A stretch of DNA of 6,296 bases from contig JAFOHW010000014.1 of NCBI GenBank assembly GCA_017421685.1, positions 1-6,296 on the forward strand. The letters run 5' to 3'. Below are positions 5,113 through 6,296 of this stretch, in pieces. The notes below the pieces were generated by a model. The model did no database searches, was not told where the DNA came from, and worked only from the letters and a program-made list of their open reading frames with translations. The number at the start of each line of letters is the position of its first letter. Position 1 is the stretch's first letter. The translations under genes were made by a program, and so were the position numbers. The stretch is from Candidatus Saccharimonadota bacterium. GTDB lineage: Bacteria; Patescibacteriota; Saccharimonadia; Saccharimonadales; Saccharimonadaceae.

Positions 5113-6296
5113 ATGAACTTATTTAAAGGTAAAAAATCTAAGAAATCCGATAGCCAATCCGCTTTGGCCGAGATGGCTTTAAATGTTATTCATGATGGAG
5201 TTGTGATTACGAATAAATCCGGAGCAGTTGAATTCATTAACCCCGCCGGCGCGACGATGACCGGATATTCGAGAGAAAATGCCATTGGCTTAGATTATGG
5301 CTTAGTTATAAAACTTGAATCAAAAGAAGGACGCGAATTAATGACCGCTGAGAATCCGCTGATTCAGGCAATGACCTCAGGCCAGCCTCTCGAGGCTTTT
5401 CACGGAAGCTTAATTGTTGGGCAATCCGATAAACGTATCCCTGTTTCCGTTTCTGTCCTTCCTACGGAAAACATGAGCCAAAAAAGAATCATTACTTTCC
5501 GTGATATTACTAAGGAACTCGAAGAAGAAGGCGAACAAACTGAATTTATCTCGACCGCTTCTCATGAGATGCGGACTCCGATTGCTGCGATTGACGGCTA
5601 TCTCTCGCTTTGCTTAAATCCCCAAACTGCGACTATTGACGAAAGAGCTAAGGGCTACCTCGAGGCTTCTCAAGTCGCATCTAAACACCTCGGAAAACTT
5701 TTCCAAGATCTCCTCGACGCGACAAAGCTCGACGATAATCGTATAAAGCCACGCTTTACCCCTGAAGAAATGGTTTCTCTAGTTGAAGGAATAACGAAGG
5801 ACTACTCCGAACGCGCAAAGTCTCAGAAAATTGCCTTAACTTTCGGTTCAAATAAAGATATTTCTTTTGACGAAACCAGGAAGCTGAGCCAAGTCGTCTA
5901 TAGTTTTATTGATAAAAACTTTATTCGTGAAATTTTAGATAATTTAATTGATAATGCGCTTAAGTATACTCCCGCCGGAGGTTCGATTTATGTTAATGTT
6001 CGAGGAGATGGCGATCGAGTCCTAATTAATGTTACCGATACCGGGATTGGCATTTCTTCTGACGATCTTGCACATATTTTTCAGAAGTTCTATCGCGCCG
6101 ACAATTCAGATACTCGAACCGTCGGTGGAACCGGTCTTGGGCTTTATTTAGTCAAACAAAGAGCCGAAGCCATGGGCGGGAAAGTTTGGGCTGAATCTGC
6201 TTTTGGCGAAGGTTCGACTTTCTTTGTTTCACTTCCGCGTCTTTCGGATGACGAATATGAAAAACGTATGATTACTGTTAGAAACCAAGAAATTCA
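5113..6296 (+). CDS. Soluble PAS-domain sensor histidine kinase (3' end outside window)
   Basis: The 394 complete codons visible contain no stop, so the gene runs off the window. After a Lys/Ser-rich start (1-16), a PAS sensor domain spans about 17-130, with GVVITNKSGAVEFINPAG and GYSRENAIG early and IITFRDITKELEEEG at its exit. A HisKA dimerisation domain follows, with phospho-acceptor H151 in ASHEMRTPIAAI. The HATPase domain has an N box NLIDNALKYTP (277-287), G1 DTGIGI (309-314), F box FQKFYR (323-328) and G2 GGTGLGL (338-344), so all ATP-binding motifs are intact. It belongs to the PhoR/WalK-like orthodox kinases, but no transmembrane helix or outside sensor is visible, so it should sense a cytosolic ligand, redox state or partner through PAS. 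No response regulator lies in the window; one may follow. The ATG at 5113 is chosen from PAS length and the adjacent promoter. Confidence 0.93.
   Translation, partial: MNLFKGKKSKKSDSQSALAEMALNVIHDGVVITNKSGAVEFINPAGATMTGYSRENAIGLDYGLVIKLESKEGRELMTAENPLIQAMTSGQPLEAFHGSLIVGQSDKRIPVSVSVLPTENMSQKRIITFRDITKELEEEGEQTEFISTASHEMRTPIAAIDGYLSLCLNPQTATIDERAKGYLEASQVASKHLGKLFQDLLDATKLDDNRIKPRFTPEEMVSLVEGITKDYSERAKSQKIALTFGSNKDISFDETRKLSQVVYSFIDKNFIREILDNLIDNALKYTPAGGSIYVNVRGDGDRVLINVTDTGIGISSDDLAHIFQKFYRADNSDTRTVGGTGLGLYLVKQRAEAMGGKVWAESAFGEGSTFFVSLPRLSDDEYEKRMITVRNQEI

Overview
The window looks like chromosomal DNA from a Candidate Phyla Radiation (Patescibacteria) bacterium, most likely a Saccharibacteria (TM7) relative. 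This is judged from family resemblance and gene style and was not tested by a search. Supporting points are moderate-to-low GC, very short intergenic gaps, start codons without Shine-Dalgarno sequences next to extended -10 promoters, an Obg protein with a divergent G4 motif, and a large membrane protein of a type I associate with Patescibacteria. TGA is used as an ordinary stop, which argues against the recoded Absconditabacteria and Gracilibacteria.

Layout: (1) bases 2-655, plus strand: the 3' end of obg, covering the end of the G domain, an unusually long linker and the OCT domain. The linker DNA is GC-rich and forms a large imperfect inverted repeat (186-340) that is translated in frame. 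(2) 656-733: a short convergent gap with one small AT-rich hairpin. (3) 734-5064, minus strand: a three-gene operon. In transcription order it encodes a 595-residue single-pass membrane protein with a conserved-looking cytosolic head, a very acidic linker and a beta-rich outer part; a RuvX-MltG fusion (473 aa); and a LysM-LysM-CHAP cell-wall hydrolase (365 aa). The last two overlap by 4 bp. (4) 5065-5112: a 48-bp divergent promoter region whose two extended -10 elements are mirror images. (5) 5113 to the end, plus strand: a soluble PAS-HisKA-HATPase histidine kinase, cut off by the window end.

All three operon products have the same predicted topology: cytosolic N-terminus, one transmembrane helix, and a large outside domain. 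Two of them act on peptidoglycan: MltG would cut glycan strands and the CHAP protein would cut peptides or amide bonds. A plausible reading is an envelope-remodelling operon expressed from a promoter region that it shares physically with a sensor kinase. The most unusual observations are the palindromic insert in obg, the RuvX-MltG fusion, and the mirror-symmetric, apparently leaderless divergent promoter pair.
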